From: a virus
IMG/VR virus record: IMGVR_UViG_3300046511_000171
Location: 1 to 53,119 of that record
DNA length: 53,119 nt
Reading direction: 5' to 3' (one strand)
Shown: positions 9,855 to 17,072 of the stretch, in pieces
Layout of the letters: every line of letters starts with the position of its first letter
Numbering within the stretch: position 1 is the stretch's first letter
The notes under the pieces: generated by a model
Database searches by the model: none
Told to the model about the DNA's origin: nothing
The model's input: only the letters and a program-made list of their open reading frames with translations
Translations under genes and position numbers: made by a program

Positions 9855-10322
9855 GTTTCCTCTGTCCGCGAAGCATTTCCGAAGGAACTGAACCCAACAC
9901 AATCTCAGAAGCTGGGACCGCAACGGATAAACCGTGTCTTATCAACGGTCCTAAATTTCATAGGTGGAACGGTGCAAAAGTTATGCACACGACACCGGTC
10001 CCAACATCACACAAACACGAACGGTTTCAACGACTTGTAGCCCGTATGTTGCTTATCGCCACAAAATGAAACTATCTGCGACCGTGGGGATAAACCCAAC
10101 ACGCGGAGATGTTGATTTTCCCTGGAAGCCGCCTTGGTCCTGGGTATTTCAGGATATTGGTTTCAGTGTCTTGTTAATGTTTGTGGGGTCTATCGTATCA
10201 AGTTTTGTGCAGGATTTTTGCACTAATTTAAGTCCGCACACAGGAAACCCAATAACCACGGGCCTCGCCGGGCGAGTGCAAAAGAAAGTGCAGAGAAATT
10301 TCTGTCCTGTTTCGGAGCGCCG
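9855..10322. other. AT-richer intergenic region between convergent genes
   Basis: This 468-base stretch separates the + strand giant gene from the - strand DNA polymerase gene. It is visibly richer in A+T than its surroundings. One open frame (9964-10341, 125 codons, + strand) crosses it. That frame has an unusual composition, no clear ribosome binding site and an overlap with the polymerase end, so I do not call it a gene. I found no strong T-tailed hairpin terminator. A short hairpin CTCGC/GCGAG occurs near 10264-10276. Spaced GTGCA/TGCAC motifs are listed separately. Confidence 0.6.
9972..10292. repeat. Spaced GTGCA/TGCAC motifs (three pairs)
   Basis: Two inverted pairs have the form GTGCA-N7-TGCAC, at 9972-9988 and 10207-10223. 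A third, direct pair GTGCA-N7-GTGCA lies at 10276-10292. Half-sites are 12 bases apart in all three. They could be protein binding sites (regulator or integrase arm sites) or chance; nothing else in the region explains them. Confidence 0.4.
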
Positions 10323-13088
10323 TCAGGCGTCTTTCCGGTAGCGCCGGCCTATCGTCGCAGCCGCCGCGACGGGCAGTCCCGGCGCCCAAACGGGTGCCCG
10401 GTTCATCGCTCGTGACAGCCAGGCCCGGGCGTCCTCGGCGCGTGCCTGGGGGACCTCGGAGATCAGTTCGTCATGCACGGTCGCGATCAGGGGCGGACCC
10501 TTGCGGTGCACCCGGATGATCGCTTCGGCCATGACATCGCGGGCGATGGCCTGGACGATGTTCTCGCAATTGTGGACGATCAGGGGACCGGTCCGGCCCG
10601 CGACTACGAAGCGACGGCGGCTTCCGGCGTTGACAAGGTCGTAGACTTTTTGCGCGGAGCGCGCCGGTTGGCTGCTTGCTCCGTGCTGGTCTTCCAGGCA
10701 CAGTTTTCCGGTGAATACCCGGCGTCGTTGTCGATCCGGTCGATACTCAGTCCCGGCTGATACGTCGGCCCCATGTCGCGCCAGAACGCCTCGAAAGACA
10801 CCTGCCACTCCGGGCAGACCGTGATCCCGCGCCCCCCGTAGTTCTTCCACGCCTGATGCGTGGGCAACCTGCATCGGTCGTTCATCGAACGCCAAACCCA
10901 GAAAACCGGATGCTTTGACATACCGTGCGTGATCCGGCTCTGACTGATGAGCGCGAACCGCTGGCACCCGCAGGACTTCACCTTTCCCTTGATAAAGTCC
11001 GACCGGCGCATGGACTTCGTCGTCCCGCAGTCGCAACGCACCAGCCACACGGCTTCGCGTTTGCGGGTCGGAACACCAGGACGTGTAACGGCTTCCTGGC
11101 GCGTCAACGCCGTCAGGGAGTTCGACCGGAGCCCGGTCAAGTCCAGTGGAAAACTCGGCATGGCGCCAGCCCTCAATCGTTAATACTTCATGGCCCGGCG
11201 TCATGGAGACGCCATCCAGTGCAATGCAGTCCGCGATCCCGTTACAAATCAAACCGTCATGGCTGACCCAGGCGTCGCTGTCCCAGACACGGTTGGCCCG
11301 GGAAACTAACTGAATGGGGAGCCACCCTTGCTCTGTCAAGACTAAAGTGCCCTCCGCCAGACACAGTTTCCCTGGCCAGGACCGCACCCACGCCCATCGC
11401 CCTTGCTCGACGCCCCGGTAGACGAACTCCAGGTGGCCGTGGTCGGGGTGCCGCCGCACATGGGGCTCGCGGTAGACCAGCGCCCGGCCACTTGGCAGGA
11501 CGATGTCCAGGCTCTGGGGCCGGCGGGCGAAGACCATGCCCCGGAAGCTGACCGCCGAACCCACCGGGCCGGCGGCGACAGCCAGGGCGATCTTGTGGGC
11601 TTCCCACCACATATGCACGACATGGTGGTTCAAACCCCGCCAGCCGGCGACGGCGTCTTCGGCCTCGCCCTCGGTGAGCGTGACGCCGAACGTCCGGGCG
11701 GTGTCGCGGAACCGCCGTGGTCCCATGCCGAAGCCGGTCGCCAGGACCAGGACCTTGCCGAACTGGCGGTTGTCCGAACCCAGGGACTTCGCCGTGTAGG
11801 TGTAGACATCCTCGTCCCGGCGGAATAACTCGACGACATCGTCCTGCCCGGCCAGCCACACCAGGACCCGGGCTTCGATCTGGGAAAGATCGCAGGACAC
11901 CAGCATGTGCCCCGGCGCCGCCTCGATCACGGATCTGAGCATCGACGCCAGGACACCCATGGGGCTGTCCTCAAAGAGAAGGTCCAGGTCCTCGACGGTC
12001 GCGCCCTCGTTGACCAGATCCACGGCGGCGTGCGGGTCCTTGATCGTGCCCCTGGGAAAGTTCTGCCATTGCACACCGCGTCCGGCCCAGCGCCCGGTCC
12101 TGCTGGCACCGTAGTATTGGAACCCGCCCCGGACCCTGCCATCGGCTGACACCCGGTTCCTGATGGTGGTCAGCTTCGCCGTGCTGGACCGAGACACGTC
12201 CCGGCGGCAGCGCAGGACGGCGCTGACATGGCTGGGCAGACCGGGACGAGCAAGCATCCCCTCGACCGCCTCACGGCCCAGGGTGGGCCTGGGAGGCTTG
12301 CCGTGGCCCGGGTCCAGCATCGGGACCGGGGTGTCGTTGTCGGTCAGCCACGTGACCAGCTTGCCCACCTGAGCGCCGGACGTGATCTGGCCATTGGTCA
12401 ACCGATTGATCCGGTCGTTGATGCGCAGCTTCTCGGCGTCGCTCAACGTCCGCATCCGGTCCACCAGGGACAGGTCCACGCGCACGCCCCTTTGGTTGAT
12501 CGCGTGATCGGCCAGGAAGATTTCGTACTCGCGGGGGCTCAACTCGGGGACCGCGCCATCCAGTTCGCGTTCCGCCGCCACGTCCTGGGCGCAATAGGAG
12601 ACCAAATGCGCGAAGCGTGCCGGGTCCGTCTCGTGCCACCACGTCAGCGGGTTGAGGCTCCGGGGCCGGGCAAATCTCAGCATCAGGTCCCGGGCGGACG
12701 CGTCCTTCTGGATGGCGAGCCCCAGCGCGTGGCCCGCCAGTTCAAGGCTGGCCGGCAGGCCGGCGACCAGCGCGCGGGCCATGGTGCAGGACCATTGGGT
12801 GAGTTGGATCGGCGGGAAGCCAAGCGGGACCAGCACCGCCGCCCAGATATTCAACTCGAAAAGGTAATTATGCGCGACGACCACGCATCCCGAGACAATC
12901 GCCGCGCGCAGATCGTCAGGGCAGGGACCGCCGGTCCAGGTTCGCACGGGTCCCCGCCCAAGGGCGTAACAAAGCACGGTGACGCGCGTGGACGGATCGT
13001 TCGCGTAGACGCTGGACCCGACCACGCGCAAGTCGGCTAAACTCGTGGTCTCCAGGTCCAGGACAAGCCTAGCATCGCGGTTGGGCAT
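10323..13088 (-). CDS. Family A DNA polymerase with 3'-5' exonuclease domain, interrupted by an intein
   Basis: The host protein is about 656 residues once the 265-residue intein is removed. The N-terminal DEDD exonuclease shows LDLETTS (D11, E13), AHNYLFEL (about 72-79) and YCAQDV (D169). The polymerase domain shows motif A (CDLSQIEARV, D400), a motif B-like RQFGKVLVLATGFGMG (441-456) and motif C (VHDEL, D873 in the unspliced chain). Extein numbering breaks at L575/C576 and resumes at C841, within the conserved GKL-CENIVQAIARD block, so activity should depend on splicing. The gene ends the leftward early operon, and its ATG 13088 overlaps the stop of the preceding gene by 20 bases. It is likely the phage replicative polymerase. 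Confidence 0.93.
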   Translation of the reverse strand: MPNRDARLVLDLETTSLADLRVVGSSVYANDPSTRVTVLCYALGRGPVRTWTGGPCPDDLRAAIVSGCVVVAHNYLFELNIWAAVLVPLGFPPIQLTQWSCTMARALVAGLPASLELAGHALGLAIQKDASARDLMLRFARPRSLNPLTWWHETDPARFAHLVSYCAQDVAAERELDGAVPELSPREYEIFLADHAINQRGVRVDLSLVDRMRTLSDAEKLRINDRINRLTNGQITSGAQVGKLVTWLTDNDTPVPMLDPGHGKPPRPTLGREAVEGMLARPGLPSHVSAVLRCRRDVSRSSTAKLTTIRNRVSADGRVRGGFQYYGASRTGRWAGRGVQWQNFPRGTIKDPHAAVDLVNEGATVEDLDLLFEDSPMGVLASMLRSVIEAAPGHMLVSCDLSQIEARVLVWLAGQDDVVELFRRDEDVYTYTAKSLGSDNRQFGKVLVLATGFGMGPRRFRDTARTFGVTLTEGEAEDAVAGWRGLNHHVVHMWWEAHKIALAVAAGPVGSAVSFRGMVFARRPQSLDIVLPSGRALVYREPHVRRHPDHGHLEFVYRGVEQGRWAWVRSWPGKLCLAEGTLVLTEQGWLPIQLVSRANRVWDSDAWVSHDGLICNGIADCIALDGVSMTPGHEVLTIEGWRHAEFSTGLDRAPVELPDGVDAPGSRYTSWCSDPQTRSRVAGALRLRDDEVHAPVGLYQGKGEVLRVPAVRAHQSEPDHARYVKASGFLGLAFDERPMQVAHASGVEELRGARDHGLPGVAGVFRGVLARHGADVSAGTEYRPDRQRRRVFTGKLCLEDQHGASSQPARSAQKVYDLVNAGSRRRFVVAGRTGPLIVHNCENIVQAIARDVMAEAIIRVHRKGPPLIATVHDELISEVPQARAEDARAWLSRAMNRAPVWAPGLPVAAAATIGRRYRKDA
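10569..11363 (-). other. Intein (Hint domain) inside the DNA polymerase, 265 codons
   Basis: The intein runs from C576 to N840 of the unspliced protein. Block A is CLAEGTLVLTEQGW. Block B has the T-x-x-H form in MTPGHEV. Block F is VYDLVNAGSRRRF and block G is LIVHN followed by C841 as the +1 nucleophile. N-terminal Cys, C-terminal His-Asn and a +1 Cys are the expected splicing residues. In the intein's own frame, about 170 residues between blocks B and F look like no known domain. That stretch is the shadow frame of a complete HNH gene (10604-11161). The insertion point is a highly conserved polymerase motif, as usual for inteins. Confidence 0.9.
10604..11161 (-). CDS. HNH homing endonuclease nested inside the intein, +1 frame
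   Basis: The 185-residue protein is read one base out of phase with the intein. It shows the layout of a phage HNH family: an N-terminal LTG...L block, RCDCG and KSCGC cysteine pairs, THGMSKHPVFWVWRSMNDRC, YGGRGITVCPEW, then LSIDRIDNDAGYSPENCAW and a basic tail. ATG 11161 is preceded by GAGGG about 12 bases upstream; TTG 11176 is an alternative start. Both the HNH frame and the intein frame are open through the whole stretch. It is likely a free-standing homing endonuclease that replaced or occupied the intein's endonuclease position. Expression as a separate protein is inferred, not shown. Confidence 0.85.
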   Translation of the reverse strand: MPSFPLDLTGLRSNSLTALTRQEAVTRPGVPTRKREAVWLVRCDCGTTKSMRRSDFIKGKVKSCGCQRFALISQSRITHGMSKHPVFWVWRSMNDRCRLPTHQAWKNYGGRGITVCPEWQVSFEAFWRDMGPTYQPGLSIDRIDNDAGYSPENCAWKTSTEQAANRRAPRKKSTTLSTPEAAVAS

Positions 13089-13431
13089 ACAGAGCGCGAG
13101 CGAGTATAACCGCCGCCTGGATCAGGCCCCGGAGCAGATCGCCTTGCTCCCAGTCACCCCCTACCGTGACGGTCACTTGCTGCACCCCATCAAGGTGGAC
13201 CTCGCGACCGTCATCCCGTTTCACAATCGCATCCATGGCGCCCCCGTTTTGCGTGAACGTCACCGCCGCGTTGCCGCCGTGACCCGAGTCACCACCCATG
13301 AAACCGGTAGCCATGGCGTCCGTGAAGATCGTTTCCGCGCTGCCCGGGAAGTTCAGATGCCTCAACGCGGTCAACAGCGATAAGAAAACCCGCCGTTCGT
13401 CAGCCCGGTCTGGGTCAGGCACAGTCGTCAT
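13069..13431 (-). CDS. Hypothetical protein (120 aa)
   Basis: I do not recognise the family. I chose ATG 13431 because the frame upstream reads into the next gene; it gives MTTVPDPDRADERRVFLSLL as the start. The middle is Gly- and Asp-rich, followed by a helical C-terminus. The stop overlaps the start of the polymerase by 20 bases and the start overlaps the stop of the gene at 13428-13700, so it belongs to the leftward replication operon. A replication accessory role is possible but unsupported by motif. Confidence 0.65.
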   Translation of the reverse strand: MTTVPDPDRADERRVFLSLLTALRHLNFPGSAETIFTDAMATGFMGGDSGHGGNAAVTFTQNGGAMDAIVKRDDGREVHLDGVQQVTVTVGGDWEQGDLLRGLIQAAVILARALYAQPRC

Positions 13432-13700
13432 GGTGGCGTCTCCCCCGGGACAGGCTCGCTCGCCTCGCCGGTCCAGGCCACGCGCAGCGCCTCGACCAGA
13501 CGGCACTCATTCCATAAGTGAAACAGCGGCGAGCCGACGCCGAACGCTTCCATCGCCGTGGCCTCGCCCACCGTGAACGGCACGGGAGCCCGCTTCACGG
13601 CGTCCAGCGAGTGGCGCAGCCCGTGATGCGCCACCAGCAAATCGTCAATCGCCCGGGACAGCCTGGGCAGATCGACGAAAATGAACTCGGCGGCGCTCAT
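13428..13700 (-). CDS. Hypothetical protein (90 aa)
   Basis: ATG 13700 overlaps the stop of the tiny upstream peptide gene as ATGA, indicating translational coupling. The product begins MSAAEFIFVDLPRLSRAIDD and is mostly helical, with no membrane segment or metal motif. The upstream extension of the frame reads antisense-like sequence of the DUF2815 gene and is discounted. Function unknown. Confidence 0.65.
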   Translation of the reverse strand: MSAAEFIFVDLPRLSRAIDDLLVAHHGLRHSLDAVKRAPVPFTVGEATAMEAFGVGSPLFHLWNECRLVEALRVAWTGEASEPVPGETPP

Positions 13701-13780
13701 ACCGTGAGCCCCAGCCAAAGCAGCACCGACATGAGAATGACCAGCGCGGCGACACCCATGATAACCTCCCCCATGCGCAT
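13697..13780 (-). CDS. Tiny hydrophobic membrane peptide (20-27 aa)
   Basis: An ATG at 13759 is preceded by GGGGGAGG four bases upstream and opens 20 codons that are almost all hydrophobic (GVAALVILMSVLLWLGL), enough for one membrane span. An in-frame ATG at 13780 overlaps the stop of the DUF2815 gene as TGATG and would give 27 residues. The stop overlaps the next ATG as ATGA. Coupling on both sides and a strong Shine-Dalgarno site favour translation. Function unknown. Confidence 0.55.
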   Translation of the reverse strand: MRMGEVIMGVAALVILMSVLLWLGLTV

Positions 13781-14361
13781 CAGAACGGCGCGTCGTCGTC
13801 TTCGTCGTCGGGGCCGTAGCCGCCTTCGCCCGCGCCGTAGGGGTCGAACTCGTCCTTGGCCTTCTTGCGATCATCGAGGCGGGGACCGTCAATGCGGCAT
13901 ATTTGCACATTGTTCAGGTTGAAGTTCACGCCCTTGTTGCCCGACACGTCGTAAGCGAAGGGCCTGACCGTGGCGCGGGCCATCTGTCCCGGCCACACGT
14001 CGCCGGGGACCGTGATGTCCTGGAGCCGCGCGTCCACCACGCCGGGGCGGTCCTTGCTCCAGGGCTGGATGTAGATGCCCCCGACCATGTCCTCGTAGCC
14101 CTTGGTTTTCTTGGCCTGGGTGCGCCGAAAGGGCGAACGGATGGACTGGACGAAGTCCTTGTCCCGGGACTTGCCGGCGCCCCACATGTCGTCGATGGCC
14201 GCGCCCACGGCTTTGCGCAACTCCAGAAACGCCGGGTCCTTCTGCGCGTTCTGGTCAAATAGCAATGCGCAACTGAAGCGCGGATCGGCGCCGGGCGCGG
14301 CGGGACGGGCGACGAAAAGATGCGGATACGAAAGCAAAGCGATAGGCGTGCGGACAGCCAT
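13780..14361 (-). CDS. DUF2815-type single-stranded DNA-binding protein
   Basis: The 193-residue protein has the opening and core of the DUF2815 family (T7 gp2.5-like ssDNA-binding proteins of phage replication modules): IALLSYPHLFVARP near the start, ALLFDQ and a YIQPWS...GVVDAR stretch. The C-terminus is strongly acidic and ends DDDAPF, resembling the SSB tail that recruits partner proteins. It lies between the DUF2800 nuclease and DNA polymerase genes, the usual company of this family. It probably coats ssDNA at the phage fork. ATG 14361 lies after a 74-base gap from the upstream gene. Confidence 0.8.
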   Translation of the reverse strand: MAVRTPIALLSYPHLFVARPAAPGADPRFSCALLFDQNAQKDPAFLELRKAVGAAIDDMWGAGKSRDKDFVQSIRSPFRRTQAKKTKGYEDMVGGIYIQPWSKDRPGVVDARLQDITVPGDVWPGQMARATVRPFAYDVSGNKGVNFNLNNVQICRIDGPRLDDRKKAKDEFDPYGAGEGGYGPDDEDDDAPF

Positions 14362-14435
14362 GGGGGTTCACTCCATTTCAGGGTTCCAGATCGGAGAAGA
14401 CGGAGAAGCGGGGGAGCGGAGAAGATCGAAAGTCG

Positions 14436-14642
14436 TTACGTGCCGTAAAGTTTAGCCTCGATGCGTCCCAGCGCGGCGCGCTGGCGGTCGGACAGGAACG
14501 TGCGTTCACCGAAACGAACAACCCGGTCTCGCAGGTCGTCCAGGAACTGGTCCTCCCAGGCGCTCAGGCGCGTCGTGTGCGCGGCGTCGTGCAAGAGTTC
14601 GACGATCTTATCCAGGTCGTCGCCTATCTCGCCGTCCATCAC
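14436..14642 (-). CDS. Hypothetical small acidic protein (67-68 aa)
   Basis: The start is GTG 14642 or ATG 14639; the latter overlaps the stop of the DUF2800 gene as TGATG. The product is helical and rich in Asp, Glu and Arg (DDLDKIVELLHDAAHTTRL, then EDQFLDDLRDRVVRFGER). No family is recognised. It is tied by position to the DUF2800 and DUF2815 genes. Confidence 0.65.
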   Translation of the reverse strand: MMDGEIGDDLDKIVELLHDAAHTTRLSAWEDQFLDDLRDRVVRFGERTFLSDRQRAALGRIEAKLYGT

Positions 14643-15835
14643 ACCGGCTCCAGCAGTTCGTCGAAGCCCAGGTCGTCACCCGGTCCCACGCGGGCTAGTT
14701 TGGTCCCGGATGACTTGCTCTCCACGAAGGGTTCGACGGCGCGCCAGATCGAGGAACCCTTTTTAACCAGCTTCTCGATCTGGGCGGGGGACTTCAGTTC
14801 GGCTTTCCAGGCGTCCACCCCGGCGCTTGTCAGGGTCTGACTGACGGCGTCGGTGTCGGTCCACTTGCGGGTGGGACGCGTGGGCACTTCGGCCCAGCCC
14901 GGCACCCGCAAACCCTCTTTGATCCGAAGCAGGCCAAAGCCCTTCATGGCCTCGGCCCAGAGGATGACTTTCTCGGCCAGGGCCAATCTCTCGGCCAACG
15001 TGTCAGCCTCGGCGCTGTCGTCGAACTGGGTCCTGGCGGCTTCACGCGCGGCGCCCAGCAGCGCGGGGCAGGCGTGCGCGACGGGACAGAACCGGCACCA
15101 GGAGCCCGTCACGAAGCGCGCGTTGGGATCTTCACAAGCCCGCACCGCCGGGACCAGGACCTCATCCACCCAGATCACCACGTCCAGCGTGGTCAGATCC
15201 TGGGATCTGATCTTTTCCGGCGTCCGGGCGTTCGGCTGCACGACGGTCAGCCTGATACGCGCCGGCCACAAACCCTGGGCGGTCAACTCGGCCAGGACCC
15301 CGGCGCCGTAATACATAAGCTGCATGTTGTCGGTGACGTTCACCAACACGCCGCTGCCGTTCTTGTAGTCGACGATTTCAACGAAGTCCCCGGCGCGGAA
15401 CTGCACGTCGCAGCGCCCAAACATCCTGACCGGCGGCGGCTCGCTGACGGGAAAGTAGCTATCCAGGAACACGGTTTGCTCAACCAAAGGCGCGACCTTC
15501 AGGTCGCGCCGCCGAAGGTCCATGTAATCCAGCATCATGCGGACCCCGGCGGTCATGTCGGCGTCAACCGTGACATCGTAGCCGTCGACCTCGACCGTGA
15601 CGCCCTCGCTGCCAGCCAGCCCGTCGCCGGGACTGCCGCCCGCGTTCCAGATACTGAAGGCTTGTTCGATCAGGGTGTGCGCCACCGTGCCCGTCGCCGC
15701 GTGGATGGTCGGGGCCTTGTGCCGCTCGCGCCGGGACAGGTCAAAACTACCCGGACAGTGGGACCACCGGTCCATGCCCGACGCGCCCAGTTCCGAGTGC
15801 GCCGGCAGCGGGGTCCCCAGGTCAGCCACGTCCAC
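14639..15835 (-). CDS. DUF2800 family, RecB/Cas4-like PD-(D/E)XK nuclease
   Basis: From GTG 15835 the protein has 398 residues. The start was chosen because it lies 3 bases after the stop of the upstream gene and gives the family-like opening ELGASGMDRWSHCPGS. The nuclease core is FGRCDVQF...VEIVDYKNG, matching the D-x(n)-DYK pattern. One Cys near the N-terminus (C27) and a CRFCPVAHAC cluster near the middle match the 1+3 cysteine arrangement of iron-sulfur RecB/Cas4-type nucleases. The role is likely recombination or DNA-end processing in replication. The ORF extends upstream to 16030, but that part overlaps another gene and lacks family features. Confidence 0.82.
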   Translation of the reverse strand: MDVADLGTPLPAHSELGASGMDRWSHCPGSFDLSRRERHKAPTIHAATGTVAHTLIEQAFSIWNAGGSPGDGLAGSEGVTVEVDGYDVTVDADMTAGVRMMLDYMDLRRRDLKVAPLVEQTVFLDSYFPVSEPPPVRMFGRCDVQFRAGDFVEIVDYKNGSGVLVNVTDNMQLMYYGAGVLAELTAQGLWPARIRLTVVQPNARTPEKIRSQDLTTLDVVIWVDEVLVPAVRACEDPNARFVTGSWCRFCPVAHACPALLGAAREAARTQFDDSAEADTLAERLALAEKVILWAEAMKGFGLLRIKEGLRVPGWAEVPTRPTRKWTDTDAVSQTLTSAGVDAWKAELKSPAQIEKLVKKGSSIWRAVEPFVESKSSGTKLARVGPGDDLGFDELLEPV

Positions 15836-15837
15836 GC

Positions 15838-16473
15838 TCAGAGCCCCGGCGGGATTTTGATTTGCAGCGTCCGCGCCAGATCCAGGCTTTGCTTCCACAA
15901 TCCAGGCGCCGCGTCCAACGGCAGGTCGATGAACTTGGAAACCTTGTAGGTCTTCTGAAGGGCCTTCACCGCGTCGGCGCCGCCCTGGGCGAAGCACTGA
16001 CGTAAGAGGACGATGCTTCCGTCCATGCACTCCTTGGGGGTGCGCACACGCTCCACGGGTTCAGCGGGTTTGGCGTCGGGACCGGGCGGCAACGGCGCGT
16101 CATCGTCAGCGTCGTCCCCGAAGGGATCGCCCGTGCCAGGACCAGCGGTGGCGCCCAGGAGAGGATCATCAGTTTGGGCGGCTTTCGCCTCAGCGTCGGC
16201 CTTCTCCTTGGCGGCGCGGCGTTCGGCGGTGCGGTCCCGGACACGTTTGGCGGGCGGTGCCTGGGACGGCGCCGGTCCCGGCGACGGATCAAGATCAGGC
16301 AAGGGATCATCCGGCTGATCGTCCGGCGGTTCAGGCGACATGATCGTGACAGGCGCGCCCCGTGCGCGAAGTTCGGTCAATAAAAACGATACGGTATCCA
16401 GCATAGCCGCCGCCTCATCGGGGCGCGTGGCGTCAAACATCAGATTGACTGAAACGGTAACACCCTCTCTCAT
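15838..16473 (-). CDS. Hypothetical charged protein (211 aa)
   Basis: ATG 16473 overlaps the stop of the helicase C-half gene as ATGA. The first 50 residues look folded (VTVSVNLMFDATRPDEAAAMLD). A long Pro/Asp/Ala/Lys-rich, probably disordered linker follows, then a helical end (CMDGSIVLLRQCFAQGG, KFIDLPLDAAPGLW). The family is unknown. The position between helicase and DUF2800 nuclease suggests a replication or recombination partner (inference). Confidence 0.7.
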   Translation of the reverse strand: MREGVTVSVNLMFDATRPDEAAAMLDTVSFLLTELRARGAPVTIMSPEPPDDQPDDPLPDLDPSPGPAPSQAPPAKRVRDRTAERRAAKEKADAEAKAAQTDDPLLGATAGPGTGDPFGDDADDDAPLPPGPDAKPAEPVERVRTPKECMDGSIVLLRQCFAQGGADAVKALQKTYKVSKFIDLPLDAAPGLWKQSLDLARTLQIKIPPGL

Positions 16474-17072
16474 TTCACTTGTTCCTTGTCGGCTGTTTCG
16501 TAGAGGGGCAGGAGTTCGCTCGCCTTGCGGCGAAAGGCACGCATGATGCGCTGATCCAATGATCCAGGCACATACAAGAAACTCGCCAGCACCGGGCGGA
16601 CCTGCCCCATCCTCCAGGCGCGTGCGATAACCTGTTCGTTCTCTCCTGGCACCCAACTTGGTTCGACGATGCCGATATGCGCGGCGGCGGTGAGCGTGAT
16701 CGCCGTGCCCGCCGCTTTGATCTGTCCCACGAAGACCCGGGTTTCGGGGTCGTGCTGGAACCGCCGGACCGCGATGGTCCTGTCCCGGGTCGCCGTGGCG
16801 CCCGTGATGGTTACAGGGTTAAAGTCCAATAATAATCTCACGAGCGTGGCGATGACCTCCGTGTGCCACGCGAACAGCAGGATTTTATCAACGCCGGTAT
16901 TTAGCTTTTCCCTCGCCCACTCAGCCGATGGCGCGGCCTTGGCCTCGCCCAGCATACGACGCAGCGTCGCGAGATGTAGTTCTTCAGACTGTAACAGTTC
17001 GGGCAGCGCGTCCACCGGGACGGCCATGAGCAGATCCGTGATGTCGCGCTGGGACAGGCCGGACGCGATCAT
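16470..17072 (-). CDS. SNF2-type helicase, C-terminal half (separate gene)
   Basis: The 200-residue product holds the second RecA-like lobe of a SNF2/SF2 helicase: ILLFAWHTEV (64-73), VTITGATATRDR (87-98), RVFVGQIKAAGTAITLTAA (112-130), and motif VI ENEQVIARAWRMGQVRP (144-160) with the arginine fingers. The first lobe is encoded by the gene just upstream, and the two genes overlap as ATGA (17069-17072). In most phages both lobes are on one chain, so the two products probably assemble, or a frameshift joins them. Confidence 0.85.
   Translation of the reverse strand: MIASGLSQRDITDLLMAVPVDALPELLQSEELHLATLRRMLGEAKAAPSAEWAREKLNTGVDKILLFAWHTEVIATLVRLLLDFNPVTITGATATRDRTIAVRRFQHDPETRVFVGQIKAAGTAITLTAAAHIGIVEPSWVPGENEQVIARAWRMGQVRPVLASFLYVPGSLDQRIMRAFRRKASELLPLYETADKEQVK

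Noticed and set aside
9964-10341. 125-codon + strand frame in the gap before the polymerase gene
   Set aside because: Unusual composition, no clear ribosome binding site, and it runs into the end of the polymerase gene. Possible but unsupported.
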